This document shows positions 45,262 to 53,466 of a stretch of 62,255 bases of DNA, piece by piece (positions within the stretch are counted from its first letter, which is position 1; each line of letters begins with the position of its first letter). Source of the stretch: QAMH01 sp964435565 (lineage in GTDB: Bacteria > Actinomycetota > Coriobacteriia > Coriobacteriales > QAMH01); NCBI GenBank assembly GCA_964435565.1, contig CAYSZR010000003.1:1-62255 (forward strand), read 5' to 3'. Made by a program: the position numbers and the translations under genes. The notes beneath the pieces were generated by a model. It saw only the letters and a program-made list of their open reading frames with translations. It ran no database searches and was not told the origin of the DNA.

Positions 45262-46041
45262 TTATTTGCCTTGCGACACCGTCAAGATCAATGGACCATC
45301 TTCGGTAATGGCGACCGTATGTTCGAAATGCGCCGATGCTTTATGGTCGCATGTTACCGCACCCCATCCATCATCGATCGTCTTCACACGAAACGTCCCA
45401 GCCGTGAGCATGGGCTCTATCGCAAGAACCATGCCTACTTCCAAAAGCAGGCCTGTTCCTGGTTCGCCAAAGTTTCGCACGATCGGCGACTCGTGCATAG
45501 CACGGCCAATTCCATGACCAGCATAGTCCCGGACAACGCCGAATCCTGCCTGCTCGGCAATCTCTTGAACAGCATGGCCTATATCTCCCAGATGATTTCC
45601 CGAAACGGCTTGCTCGATACCCGCCATCAAGGCTGCCTTGGTCGTTTCGATGAGGCGGCTGTCTTCATCGCTGATAGCGCCCACGGCAAATGTTGCGGCG
45701 TTATCGCCAACCCAGCCATTCACCAAAGCGCCCGTATCAATGGAAACGATATCGCCTTCTTTAAGAACGACATGTTCACTTGGGATGCCATGTACGACCA
45801 TGTCATTTATGGAAGCGCATATCGTAGCGGGAAAACCACCATAGCCTTTGAAAGCGGGGGTCCCGCCAGCTAAACGAATGCACTGCTCGGCACGGGCGTC
45901 CAACTCGGCCGTTGTAACACCTGGCGCGATAAAAGAGCCGACTGCCTCAAGCGCTTGCGCGCTTAGACAGCCGGCTTTTCTCATCGCTTCGATTTTCGAT
46001 GGCGTTTTTATCTTTACGCCATCCAAGCGAAAATGTCTCAT
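45262..46041 (-). CDS. map: Methionine aminopeptidase, type I
   Basis: This 259-residue enzyme removes the initiator Met. Metal-ligand motifs are seen in VSIDTGALVNGWVGDNAATF (Asp pair), GHGIGRAMHESPIV (His) and LAIEPMLTAGT (Glu). It starts five bases after adk, in the adk-map pair typical of the spc operon. Confidence 0.97.
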   Translation of the reverse strand: MRHFRLDGVKIKTPSKIEAMRKAGCLSAQALEAVGSFIAPGVTTAELDARAEQCIRLAGGTPAFKGYGGFPATICASINDMVVHGIPSEHVVLKEGDIVSIDTGALVNGWVGDNAATFAVGAISDEDSRLIETTKAALMAGIEQAVSGNHLGDIGHAVQEIAEQAGFGVVRDYAGHGIGRAMHESPIVRNFGEPGTGLLLEVGMVLAIEPMLTAGTFRVKTIDDGWGAVTCDHKASAHFEHTVAITEDGPLILTVSQGK

Positions 46042-46046
46042 GATTC

Positions 46047-46673
46047 CTACTTACCGATAGCTGCTTTCAGCGAGGTGAAAACCGTATCGGGAGACTGATT
46101 ACCGTCAAGCTCGATCAAGATGCCATTGCCTCGATAATAATCGATGAGCGGGCTCGTTGACTTGTCATAGACGGCAAGACGATTGCGCACGGTTTCCTCG
46201 TTATCATCATCACGCTGATACATCTCGCCACCACAACTGGGGCAAACAGCACCTGTATCGACAGTGCCGGGGAATCCGCAATCGCGACAAACGCGTCGCT
46301 GAGACATACGGGAAACAACCACTTCATTGTCCACCTCGAGCGCAACCGCAAAATCAAGCTTTGCGCCCAGATTGGACAACACGCCATCAAGGGCAACCGC
46401 CTGAGCAGGAGTACGCGGAAACCCGTCAAGCAGATAAGAGGCAGAAGGATCGACCTTAAGTGTTTCTTCGACCAACCCTATGACGACCTCATCCGGAACA
46501 AGCTCCCCGGCATCCATAAAGGACTTGGCGCGAGTACCAAACTCTGTGCCATCTTTCACGGCTGCGCGAAGCAAATCGCCGGTCGAAAGATGCTTGAAGC
46601 TGTATTCATCGACAAGCTTTGCGGACTGAGTGCCTTTGCCAGCACCAGGAGCTCCCAGAAGAACGATATTCAT
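46047..46673 (-). CDS. adk: Adenylate kinase, zinc-lid type
   Basis: This 208-residue enzyme interconverts AMP, ADP and ATP. The P-loop is LGAPGAGKGTQ at the N-terminus. The lid carries a zinc site CRDC and CPSC (around residues 125-150), a feature of many Gram-positive kinases. The ATG at 46673, five bases after AGGTGA, is preferred to 46682. Confidence 0.97.
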   Translation of the reverse strand: MNIVLLGAPGAGKGTQSAKLVDEYSFKHLSTGDLLRAAVKDGTEFGTRAKSFMDAGELVPDEVVIGLVEETLKVDPSASYLLDGFPRTPAQAVALDGVLSNLGAKLDFAVALEVDNEVVVSRMSQRRVCRDCGFPGTVDTGAVCPSCGGEMYQRDDDNEETVRNRLAVYDKSTSPLIDYYRGNGILIELDGNQSPDTVFTSLKAAIGK

Positions 46674-46691
46674 TGAAATCACCTCGGTAAT

Positions 46692-47981
46692 CTACTTGAA
46701 GAAGCCATCGTAATTGTGCATCTTGAGCTGGCTTTCCAGCTTGGTCATCGTGTCAAGCGCGACACCGACCATGATGAGCACTGATGTACCGCCAAACAGC
46801 TGAATGAGGTTATTCCCCGAAAACGAATACAGAATCGAAGGGATAATCGCGATTGCTGCGAGGAACATCGCACCCGGAAGTGTGATGCGGCTAATAACGT
46901 CCTTTATATACTGGACGGTAGCACCGCCCGGACGCACGCCAGGGATGAACCCGCCGTTGTTCTTTAAATTGTCGGCCGTGTCTTGCGGATGATAGATCAT
47001 CGACGTATAGAAATACGAGAAGAAGACAATCAGCGCAAAGGTCAAAATCCAGTTACCCCAACCGGCCGAACAGAAATTGGCGATTTCTTGCAGCCACTGG
47101 GCATCGCTGAAAAACGCAGCAACCTGGGCCGGGATGTAGAGAAGCGCTGAGGCGAAGATAATAGGAATAACTCCAGAACCATTGACCTTAAATGGAAGGT
47201 ACGTGGACTGGCCACCCATTACCCTGCGGCCCACAACACGCTTGGAGTACTGGACCGGAATACGGCGCTGGCCTCGTTCGATGAAAACGATTGCCGGTAT
47301 GACGACGAGTATGACCACGACAATGAGCACCGTCATAAGAATACCCTGCATCTGATCTGCGGAATTCTGGATGGAATCGAGCAGAGCACTTGGAAGCCGC
47401 GCGATGATGTTCGCAAAGATGATGAGCGACATACCATTGCCGATACCGCGCTGCGTGATGAGCTCGCCCATCCACATGATAAATGCAGTGCCAGCAACCA
47501 ACGTGACAATGATGACGGTATTCGTCAGCCATTGAGGCACACCCGTGGAGGCAAAACTAACACCGAAGGCGTTCTGGAACAAAACCAGATAACCAACTGC
47601 GTTGATCAAACCAAGTACGAGCGTAAGATAACGGGTGATACGCGTAATCTTGCGCTGGCCCGTTTCGCCCTCTTTTTGCCACGCCGCTAGCTGAGGAACA
47701 ACACCCTGCATAAGCTGCATGATGATTGCAGCGGTGATGTAGGGCATGATACCCAGCGAGAATACCGAGAAATACTCGAGTGCGCCGCCAGAGAACAGGT
47801 TGAGCATGAGCAGACCGGCATTGGTGCTCGTGTCACGGAAGTTCGAGACAAGCTGCGCAAACGGAATGCCCGGAACGGGAATAAACGAACCGACACGGTA
47901 CAGCGCGATAATTGCCAAGGTGAAGAAGATCTTATGACGGAGCTCCTTGACCTTGAATGCGTTAGCGAGTGCCCTGAGCAC
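46692..47981 (-). CDS. secY: Preprotein translocase subunit SecY
   Basis: This 429-residue channel subunit has ten transmembrane helices. It shows the plug region NLFSGGALEYFSVFSLGIMPYITAAII, ERGQRRIPVQYSKR and PGVRPG near the end. The start is GTG at 47981, just two bases after the rplO stop. It forms SecYEG for export and membrane insertion. Confidence 0.97.
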   Translation of the reverse strand: MLRALANAFKVKELRHKIFFTLAIIALYRVGSFIPVPGIPFAQLVSNFRDTSTNAGLLMLNLFSGGALEYFSVFSLGIMPYITAAIIMQLMQGVVPQLAAWQKEGETGQRKITRITRYLTLVLGLINAVGYLVLFQNAFGVSFASTGVPQWLTNTVIIVTLVAGTAFIMWMGELITQRGIGNGMSLIIFANIIARLPSALLDSIQNSADQMQGILMTVLIVVVILVVIPAIVFIERGQRRIPVQYSKRVVGRRVMGGQSTYLPFKVNGSGVIPIIFASALLYIPAQVAAFFSDAQWLQEIANFCSAGWGNWILTFALIVFFSYFYTSMIYHPQDTADNLKNNGGFIPGVRPGGATVQYIKDVISRITLPGAMFLAAIAIIPSILYSFSGNNLIQLFGGTSVLIMVGVALDTMTKLESQLKMHNYDGFFK

Positions 47982-47983
47982 GA

Positions 47984-48424
47984 TTACTTGACCTTTCCTC
48001 CGGCCGCTTCAATCTTAGCCTTAGCAGAAGCGGAGACCTTATCCACCTGGACAGTGAGAGCCTTGGTGATAGTGCCATCGCCAAGAACCTTCACCAGAGC
48101 ATCAGCATGCTTGATGATGCCTTTTGCCACGAGCGTATCGGCATCGACGGTTTCACCAGCCTCGTATTTCTCTTCCAGACGAGCAACATTCACCGGCAGG
48201 TACTCTTTGCGATTGATATTGCGAAAGCCGGGCAATTTGGGAAGCCTCATGGCAAGCGGGGTCTGTCCGCCTTCGAAGCCAGGGCCCTTCGTGCCGCCGG
48301 CACGCGATGCCTGGCCGTTCATACCACGACCGGACGTGCCGCCATGGCCTGAACCATGTCCACGACCGACGCGCTTGCGGTTCTTCGCCGATCCTTCGGC
48401 CGGTTTAAGATTAGAGAGATCCAT
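47984..48424 (-). CDS. rplO: 50S ribosomal protein L15
   Basis: This 146-residue L15 starts at ATG 48424 (MDLSNLKPAEGS), nine bases after AAGGAG. It has GRGHGSGHGGTSGRGMNGQ and the GFEGGQTPLAMRLPKLPGF segment. Confidence 0.96.
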   Translation of the reverse strand: MDLSNLKPAEGSAKNRKRVGRGHGSGHGGTSGRGMNGQASRAGGTKGPGFEGGQTPLAMRLPKLPGFRNINRKEYLPVNVARLEEKYEAGETVDADTLVAKGIIKHADALVKVLGDGTITKALTVQVDKVSASAKAKIEAAGGKVK

Positions 48425-48448
48425 ATCGTGCAACTCCTTATATCGCAT

Positions 48449-48488
48449 GCATCCGAAAACGGATGCAGCCGGCAGCTCGCCGCCGGCT
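48449..48488. repeat. Two tandem hairpins in the rpmD-rplO gap
   Basis: GCATCCG/CGGATGC (48449-48466, loop AAAA) and AGCCGGC/GCCGGCT (48467-48488) adjoin each other. Both are perfect 7-bp stems between rpmD and rplO. Confidence 0.6.
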
Positions 48489-48539
48489 AACTTCCTAATA
48501 TCGTCACAAGACTTCTTTCTTGCAACGACAAAGCGTTCA

Positions 48540-48731
48540 TTACAGCTTTTCGACTTCGATAAGGTGCTTGACCTTGAAGATCATGCCCTGTATAGCCGGA
48601 TTATCAACCTGCTCGACGCTCGAGCCAATCTTGCCAAGGCCCAGCGCTTTCAAAGTCCTCGCCTGATCGGACTTATAGCCGATCGTGCTTTTAACCTGCG
48701 TGATGCGCAGGGTCTTTTTTGCATCAGCCAT
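48540..48731 (-). CDS. rpmD: 50S ribosomal protein L30
   Basis: This 63-residue L30 shows LRITQVKSTIGYKSDQARTLKALGLGKIG, the family fingerprint. The ATG overlaps the rpsE stop (TAATG), so it is translated in coupling with S5. Two hairpins follow in the gap before rplO. Confidence 0.96.
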   Translation of the reverse strand: MADAKKTLRITQVKSTIGYKSDQARTLKALGLGKIGSSVEQVDNPAIQGMIFKVKHLIEVEKL

Positions 48732-49276
48732 TACTGAACCTTCTTTCCGTAGATTGCAGCAACGGTCATATCACGACGAGCGGCAACTTGCTCGGGGCTC
48801 TGCAGAGCTTTGAGGCCCTCAGCAGCCGCTTTCACGATATTCATAGCGTTGTCCGTGCCAAGCGACTTGGACAATACGTCCTTGACGCCTGCAAGCTCGA
48901 GCAGTGCACGCACAGGACCGCCGGCGATAACACCGGTACCAGGCGTTGCAGGTTTGAGCAGCACGCGACCGGCAGAAAACTCGCCCGTTACCTGATGCGG
49001 AATAGTGCCCTCTTCAGTCAGCGGAACCTTGAACATATTCTTCTTCGCGTCCTCGACACCTTTGCTGATAGCAATGGGCACCTCTGCAGACTTGCCCATG
49101 CCAACGCCAACGTTGCCATTGCGATCGCCCACTACCACGAGTGCGGTCAGTCCAAAACGACGACCACCTTTGACGACCTTAGATACGCGATTAATATAGA
49201 CGACGCGCTCTTCGAGCTCGGGGGTCTGCTGTGCTTCACGCCTGTTGGACTTTCTGTTGTTAGGCTTCTGTGCCAT
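48731..49276 (-). CDS. rpsE: 30S ribosomal protein S5
   Basis: This 181-residue S5 binds near the decoding centre. It shows EERVVYINRVSKVVKGGRRF, DRNGNVGVGMGKSAEVP and GVKDVLSKSLGTDNAMN. The basic N-terminus (NNRKSNRREAQQTPE) is slightly longer than the E. coli form. Confidence 0.97.
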   Translation of the reverse strand: MAQKPNNRKSNRREAQQTPELEERVVYINRVSKVVKGGRRFGLTALVVVGDRNGNVGVGMGKSAEVPIAISKGVEDAKKNMFKVPLTEEGTIPHQVTGEFSAGRVLLKPATPGTGVIAGGPVRALLELAGVKDVLSKSLGTDNAMNIVKAAAEGLKALQSPEQVAARRDMTVAAIYGKKVQ

Positions 49277-49288
49277 GTTTCCCTCCCC

Positions 49289-49657
49289 CTAGAATTTCAG
49301 TCCGGCTTCGCGAGCGCCATCCGCGAGAGCCTTGATACGGCCATGATAAAGATTGCCACCACGGTCGAAAACGACCTCGGTGATGCCAGCGTCAATCGCA
49401 CGCTTGGCAATGAGCTTACCGACCTCTTCGGCACCAGCGACATTGGCGCCGCTCTTGCCGGAAGCCTTGATACTCGAATCGAGCGACGATGCGCTTGCCA
49501 ATGTGACAGCCGCTACGTCATCGATAACCTGTACGTAAATATTCGCATTGGAGCGCGTCACGCGGAGGCGCGGGCGCTCGGGCGTGCCGGATACCTTGCC
49601 GCGCACACGGCGCTGGCGGCGTTGCAGCTTCGCCTTCTTTGCCTTGAGCTTATCCAT
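49289..49657 (-). CDS. rplR: 50S ribosomal protein L18
   Basis: This 122-residue L18 binds 5S rRNA. RPRLRVTRSNANIYVQVIDD and VVFDRGGNLYHGRIKALADGAREAGLKF are the signature regions. Between rplF and rpsE in the spc order. Confidence 0.97.
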   Translation of the reverse strand: MDKLKAKKAKLQRRQRRVRGKVSGTPERPRLRVTRSNANIYVQVIDDVAAVTLASASSLDSSIKASGKSGANVAGAEEVGKLIAKRAIDAGITEVVFDRGGNLYHGRIKALADGAREAGLKF

Positions 49658-49708
49658 ACTTTACCGTTCTCCTTGAAATCAACCGATACGACGATCGGCG
49701 TAAGTTTC

Positions 49709-50248
49709 TTACTTAGCTGCCTTGCCCTCTTTGCGGCGGACGTGCTCACCTTGATAGCGAATGCCCTTGCCCTTATACGGCTCAGGCTTGCGGAAGGCGC
49801 GGATATCCGCGGCGACTTGGCCAACCAGCTGTTTATCGATACCGCTGATCTTGATGACCGTCTGCTCGGGGCACTCAAACGTGATGCCCTCTACAGAGTC
49901 GACGATGACGGGGTGTGAAAAACCGAGCTGAATCTCGAGTTTATTACCCTTGAGTGCGGCACGATAGCCAACGCCGACAAGCTCGAGGGTCTTGCTGAAG
50001 CCCTCGTTGACGCCGATGACCATGTTGTTGATCAGAGAACGGGTGAGACCATGCAGGGCGCGATTTTCGCGCTCATCATTCGGACGCTCGACGATAATCG
50101 AGTTATCCTCAGCCTGCGAAATGGCCATATTCTCGTTGAAAGTCCTGGTGATTTCACCCTTGGACCCTTTGACGGTAACCGTGGCTCCGTCGATTTTGAC
50201 CTCGACTCCGGCAGGGACCGGAATGGGCAACTTGCCAATACGTGACAT
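49709..50248 (-). CDS. rplF: 50S ribosomal protein L6
   Basis: This 179-residue L6 has the two repeated domains ending in the classic GKGIRYQGEHVRRKEGK. The frame is open to 50320, but ATG 50248 starts the family N-terminus SRIGKLPIPVPAGVEV and is preceded by GAGAAGGGAGC. Confidence 0.97.
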   Translation of the reverse strand: MSRIGKLPIPVPAGVEVKIDGATVTVKGSKGEITRTFNENMAISQAEDNSIIVERPNDERENRALHGLTRSLINNMVIGVNEGFSKTLELVGVGYRAALKGNKLEIQLGFSHPVIVDSVEGITFECPEQTVIKISGIDKQLVGQVAADIRAFRKPEPYKGKGIRYQGEHVRRKEGKAAK

Positions 50249-50270
50249 GTTCTTGCTCCCTTCTCGGTTC

Positions 50271-50669
50271 TTACCAGATATATGCCAAGACTTCGCCGCC
50301 GACGCCAGCAAGGCGGGCATCGCGGTCAGTCATGACGCCTTTTGATGTTGAGATGATGGCAGTGCCGAGTCCGCCCAAAACACGGGGCAGATCATTCTTG
50401 CCAGCGTAAATGCGAAGTCCGGGCTTAGAGATACGGCGCAGGCCGCGAATAACTTTCTCTTTCTTCTTCCCGTACTTCAACGTGATGAAAAGCTCGTCTT
50501 GCGGAGTCTTCGAGATAATCTCGTATTCCGCGATGTAGCCCTCTTCCTTCATGATTCGGGCAACTTCGACAAGCTTTCGTGAGGACGGCATGGAAACCGT
50601 CTCTTTGTTCGCAGTGTTCGCGTTTCTGATACGCGTGAGCATGTCTGCGATCGAATCAGTCGTGCTCAT
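50271..50669 (-). CDS. rpsH: 30S ribosomal protein S8
   Basis: This 132-residue S8 starts with DSIADMLTRIRNANTANKE and ends with STSKGVMTDRDARLAGVGGEVLAYIW. It often also represses the spc operon by binding its mRNA near rplE, which is family knowledge; whether it does so here is not tested. Confidence 0.98.
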   Translation of the reverse strand: MSTTDSIADMLTRIRNANTANKETVSMPSSRKLVEVARIMKEEGYIAEYEIISKTPQDELFITLKYGKKKEKVIRGLRRISKPGLRIYAGKNDLPRVLGGLGTAIISTSKGVMTDRDARLAGVGGEVLAYIW

Positions 50670-50775
50670 TGATTCCTCCTATGGTTCGTTGATGACTGCT
50701 CTTATGTGGTTCGTGGCCACCCATGATGGTCACGCCTGCTTAAAGCAGCCCAGCGTCTCGTCTGCGTAAGCCGTC

Positions 50776-50961
50776 TTACCAGCTTGCTTTGCGGACACCG
50801 GGGAGTTCGCCTTTCAGGGCAAGTTCGCGCAAGCAGATACGGCACAGACCGAACTTACGATAGACCGAACGCGGTCTGCCGCAGCGGTTGCAGCGCGTGT
50901 ACGCGCGCGTGCTGTATTTCGGCTCACGATTTGCCTTGGCGATCATCGATTTCTTTGCCAA
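50776..50961 (-). CDS. rpsN: 30S ribosomal protein S14, zinc type
   Basis: This 61-residue short S14 carries the zinc site CNRCGRP and CRIC, with LALKGELPGVRKASW at its end. The zinc-ribbon form is the default in Gram-positives. A hairpin occupies the gap towards rplE. Confidence 0.97.
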   Translation of the reverse strand: MAKKSMIAKANREPKYSTRAYTRCNRCGRPRSVYRKFGLCRICLRELALKGELPGVRKASW

Positions 50962-50990
50962 TGCTCATCCTTTCCTAATAAATCGTACAA

Positions 50991-51016
50991 GCTGCGTCCA
51001 TTGTTATGGGCGCAGC
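50991..51016. repeat. Hairpin in the rplE-rpsN gap
   Basis: GCTGCGTCC (50991-50999) pairs with GGGCGCAGC (51008-51016) with one G-U and an 8-base loop. Confidence 0.55.
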
Positions 51017-51039
51017 GATTGCCCACTATACCTCGAAAT

Positions 51040-51585
51040 CTACTTGGCCGCAAACGGGAAACCGAATGCAACGAGCAATGCCTTGCCCTCTTCATCGGTT
51101 TTAGCCGTCGTCACAAACGTGATATCCATACCACGGGTGCGATCGACCTTATCGTATTCGATTTCAGGGAAGATGATTTGCTCGGTGACGCCCATGGAAT
51201 AGTTTCCATGACCATCAAAGCTCTTCGGTGACAGGCCGCGGAAGTCGCGAATACGCGGAATCGCCGTAGCAACAAGACGATCGAAGAACTCATACATACG
51301 CTCGCCACGCAGCGTGACCTTGGCGCCAATAGGCATGCCAGCACGCAGCTTGAAGGTTGCGATAGATTTCTTTGCATGGCAAATCATCGGCTGCTGGCCG
51401 GTGATGATGCGCAAATCCTCAACAGCTGCATCGATGAGCTTGCTATCGACAGCTGCTTCGCCAACGCCCATGTTGACGACGATTTTTTCGAGTCGGGGAA
51501 CATCGTTGATGTTCTGGATGCCAAGCTCACTCTCGAGCTTGCTCACGATCTCATTCTCGTACTTTTCTTTCAGACGTGGTGCCAT
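51040..51585 (-). CDS. rplE: 50S ribosomal protein L5
   Basis: This 181-residue L5 binds 5S rRNA. It shows PRLEKIVVNMGVGEA, RVLRGERMYEFFDRLV-type sequence (here TLRGERMYEFFDRLV) and RDFRGLSPKSFDGHGNYSMGV. ATG 51585 is preferred to the longer open frame, at which the N-terminal APRLKEKYENEIV begins. Two hairpins precede it. Confidence 0.97.
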   Translation of the reverse strand: MAPRLKEKYENEIVSKLESELGIQNINDVPRLEKIVVNMGVGEAAVDSKLIDAAVEDLRIITGQQPMICHAKKSIATFKLRAGMPIGAKVTLRGERMYEFFDRLVATAIPRIRDFRGLSPKSFDGHGNYSMGVTEQIIFPEIEYDKVDRTRGMDITFVTTAKTDEEGKALLVAFGFPFAAK

Positions 51586-51628
51586 TTTCTTGCTCCTTCG
51601 AGATTTAAGGCGGGGTTCCGACCTCGCC

Positions 51629-51688
51629 CCCTTGGCGTATACCAAGGGCCTGATATGGCTGCCAGGACAAGTTCCCGGCAGCCATATC
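51629..51688. repeat. Two hairpins in the rplX-rplE gap
   Basis: CCCTTGG/CCAAGGG (7-bp arms, near 51629-51648) is followed by GATATGGCTGCC (51652-51663) with its exact complement (51677-51688), a 12-bp perfect stem. They fill most of the 109-base gap between rplX and rplE. Confidence 0.65.
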
Positions 51689-51694
51689 GATTAC

Positions 51695-52012
51695 CTACTT
51701 AATAGTTTTACCGCACTTCTTGCAAACACGGACCTTGTCATCGCCTTCGGTTTTGAAACCGATGCGCGTGGGAAGGCCGCACGCAGGGCAGACGAGCATG
51801 ACATTGGAAGCGTCGATTGCCGCTTCGCGTGTGTCGATGCCGCCATTGGGGTTAACCTGCGTCGGGCGCAATGCCTTGTGAACAAGGTTAACACCCTGAA
51901 CGGTTACACGGCCCTTTTCGGGATAGGCAAAAAGAACCTCGCCTGTCGTGCCCTTGTCCTTGCCAGAGATAACCTTGACGGTATCACCGGTCTTGATGTT
52001 CAACTTCGTCAT
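51695..52012 (-). CDS. rplX: 50S ribosomal protein L24
   Basis: This 105-residue L24 starts with KLNIKTGDTVKVISGKDKGTTGEV, the KOW motif, and has CPACGLPTRIG then CKKCG, a zinc-ribbon-like pair near the C-terminus. The ATG at 52012 follows AAAGGTGAG; the frame is open four codons further to a GTG within that site. Confidence 0.96.
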   Translation of the reverse strand: MTKLNIKTGDTVKVISGKDKGTTGEVLFAYPEKGRVTVQGVNLVHKALRPTQVNPNGGIDTREAAIDASNVMLVCPACGLPTRIGFKTEGDDKVRVCKKCGKTIK

Positions 52013-52030
52013 TTCTCTTCTCACCTTTCC

Positions 52031-52399
52031 CTAAAGCGTCTCGGGTGCGAGAGAGACGATCTTCATGTACTTGCGGTCGCGCAGTTCGCGGGCAACGGGC
52101 CCAAAGATACGCGTACCACGGGGAGCACCGGACTCGTCGACGACGACTGCGGCGTTCTCGTCAAACTTGATATAGGAGCCATCCTTGCGGCGGACTTCCT
52201 TCTTAACGCGAACGACGACACAACGAACAACGTCGCCCTTCTTTACCTGACTGTTAGGAGTTGCCTCCTTGACACTACAAATGATGACATCGCCCAGGCC
52301 GGCGTAGCGACGCTTAGAGCCGCCAAGCACCTTGATGCACTGGACCTTGTGTGCACCACTGTTGTCAGCAACAGTCAGCATTGATTGCATCTGAATCAT
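52031..52399 (-). CDS. rplN: 50S ribosomal protein L14
   Basis: This 122-residue L14 shows MIQMQSMLTVADNSGAHKVQCIKVLGGSKRRYA, FDENAAVVVDESGAPRGTRIFGPVARELR and ends SLAPETL, the standard form. Confidence 0.98.
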   Translation of the reverse strand: MIQMQSMLTVADNSGAHKVQCIKVLGGSKRRYAGLGDVIICSVKEATPNSQVKKGDVVRCVVVRVKKEVRRKDGSYIKFDENAAVVVDESGAPRGTRIFGPVARELRDRKYMKIVSLAPETL

Positions 52400-52419
52400 G
52401 AGATTACCTTTCCTGCTGC

Positions 52420-52680
52420 CTACTTTGCCTTCTCGACGATTTCGAGCAGGCGCCAGCGCTTCTGCTTGGAGATGGGACGAGTCTCCATAATGCGGACGGT
52501 ATCGCCCACACCGGCCTCGTTGTTCTCGTCATGCGCATGGAACTTTTTGGTCGTGGTCATCATCTTGCCGTATACGCGGTGAGCTTTACGCTCGCGAATC
52601 TGCACGACGATGGTCTTGTCATTAGCTGCCGAGACGACGACGCCCTGGCGAACCTTACGACTATTACGATCTTCGGTCAT
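52420..52680 (-). CDS. rpsQ: 30S ribosomal protein S17
   Basis: This 86-residue OB-fold S17 shows RKVRQGVVVSAANDKTIVV and VGDTVRIMETRPISKQKRWRL. The gene sits between rplN and rpmC. Confidence 0.98.
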   Translation of the reverse strand: MTEDRNSRKVRQGVVVSAANDKTIVVQIRERKAHRVYGKMMTTTKKFHAHDENNEAGVGDTVRIMETRPISKQKRWRLLEIVEKAK

Positions 52681-52698
52681 TTAAGTTTCGCTCCTTTC

Positions 52699-52911
52699 TT
52701 AAGCGGTCGCCTCTACCGCCGCACGCATTTCACGTGCGCGCAGCTCGGTGCAAATGCGTGCAATGTCCTTCTTCACGGTCTTCACGCGCGCTGTATTATC
52801 CAGCTGGCTCGTGGCCATCTGGAAGCGCAGGTTGAAGAGCTCGGTACGTGCTTCTGCCAACTTCTCATTGAGGTCGTCGGTCGTAAGCTCGCGAATTTCT
52901 GCAGGCTTCAT
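52699..52911 (-). CDS. rpmC: 50S ribosomal protein L29
   Basis: This 70-residue helical hairpin protein, MKPAEIRELTTDDLNEKLAEARTELFNLRFQ, is L29. It starts directly after the rplP stop, in the usual S3-L16-L29-S17 order. Confidence 0.97.
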   Translation of the reverse strand: MKPAEIRELTTDDLNEKLAEARTELFNLRFQMATSQLDNTARVKTVKKDIARICTELRAREMRAAVEATA

Positions 52912-53466
52912 TTACTCGTTACCTCCTTCTGCGGCAGCGGCCTCACGTGCGGCCTCAACTTCAGCCTCGTGCTCGGCCTCTTCCTCAGCCTCTGCCTCAC
53001 GCATGTGCTCAAATTCCACAGCGTGTGCTTTAGCAAATGCTTCTGCGCGCTCGGCTGCATCATCACGAATCACCATCTTGCATTTGATGGGAAGCTTGTT
53101 GATTGCAAGACGCATTGCCTCGCGTGCCGTCTCGGGATCGACACCGTCGATCTCGAACATGATACGACCGGGCTTGACGACAGCTACCCACTCTTCGGGG
53201 TTGCCTTTGCCAGAACCCATGCGGGTTTCTGCCGGCTTCTTGGTGATGGGCTTATCGGGGAATATCGTGATCCACACACGACCGCCACGCTTCATGTAAC
53301 AGGTCATTGCGATACGAGCGGCTTCGATCTGGCGATTGGTAATCCAGTGCGCTTCAAGTGCCTGAATGCCATAGGAGCCAAATGCGAGCTTGGTGCCGCC
53401 CTTAGACGTGCCCTTCATGGATCCACGTTGGACCTTGCGGAACTTGGTTCGCTTAGGCATCAACAT
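52912..53466 (-). CDS. rplP: 50S ribosomal protein L16 with acidic tail
   Basis: The first 138 or so residues are a normal L16 (KRTKFRKVQRGSMKGTSKGG, then MGSGKGNPEEWVAVVKPGR). A helical tail follows, rich in Glu and Ala (EAEAEEEAEHEAEVEAAREA), making it 184 residues instead of about 140. The ATG at 53466 overlaps the rpsC stop (TAATG) and follows AGGAGG by eight bases. Confidence 0.95.
   Translation of the reverse strand: MLMPKRTKFRKVQRGSMKGTSKGGTKLAFGSYGIQALEAHWITNRQIEAARIAMTCYMKRGGRVWITIFPDKPITKKPAETRMGSGKGNPEEWVAVVKPGRIMFEIDGVDPETAREAMRLAINKLPIKCKMVIRDDAAERAEAFAKAHAVEFEHMREAEAEEEAEHEAEVEAAREAAAAEGGNE

Noticed and set aside
48719..49918. 399-aa open frame opposite rpsE, rplR and rplF
   Set aside because: Antisense shadow of three ribosomal genes; no start signal.
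51314..52384. 356-aa open frame opposite rplE, rplX and rplN
   Set aside because: Antisense shadow with no family-like sequence.
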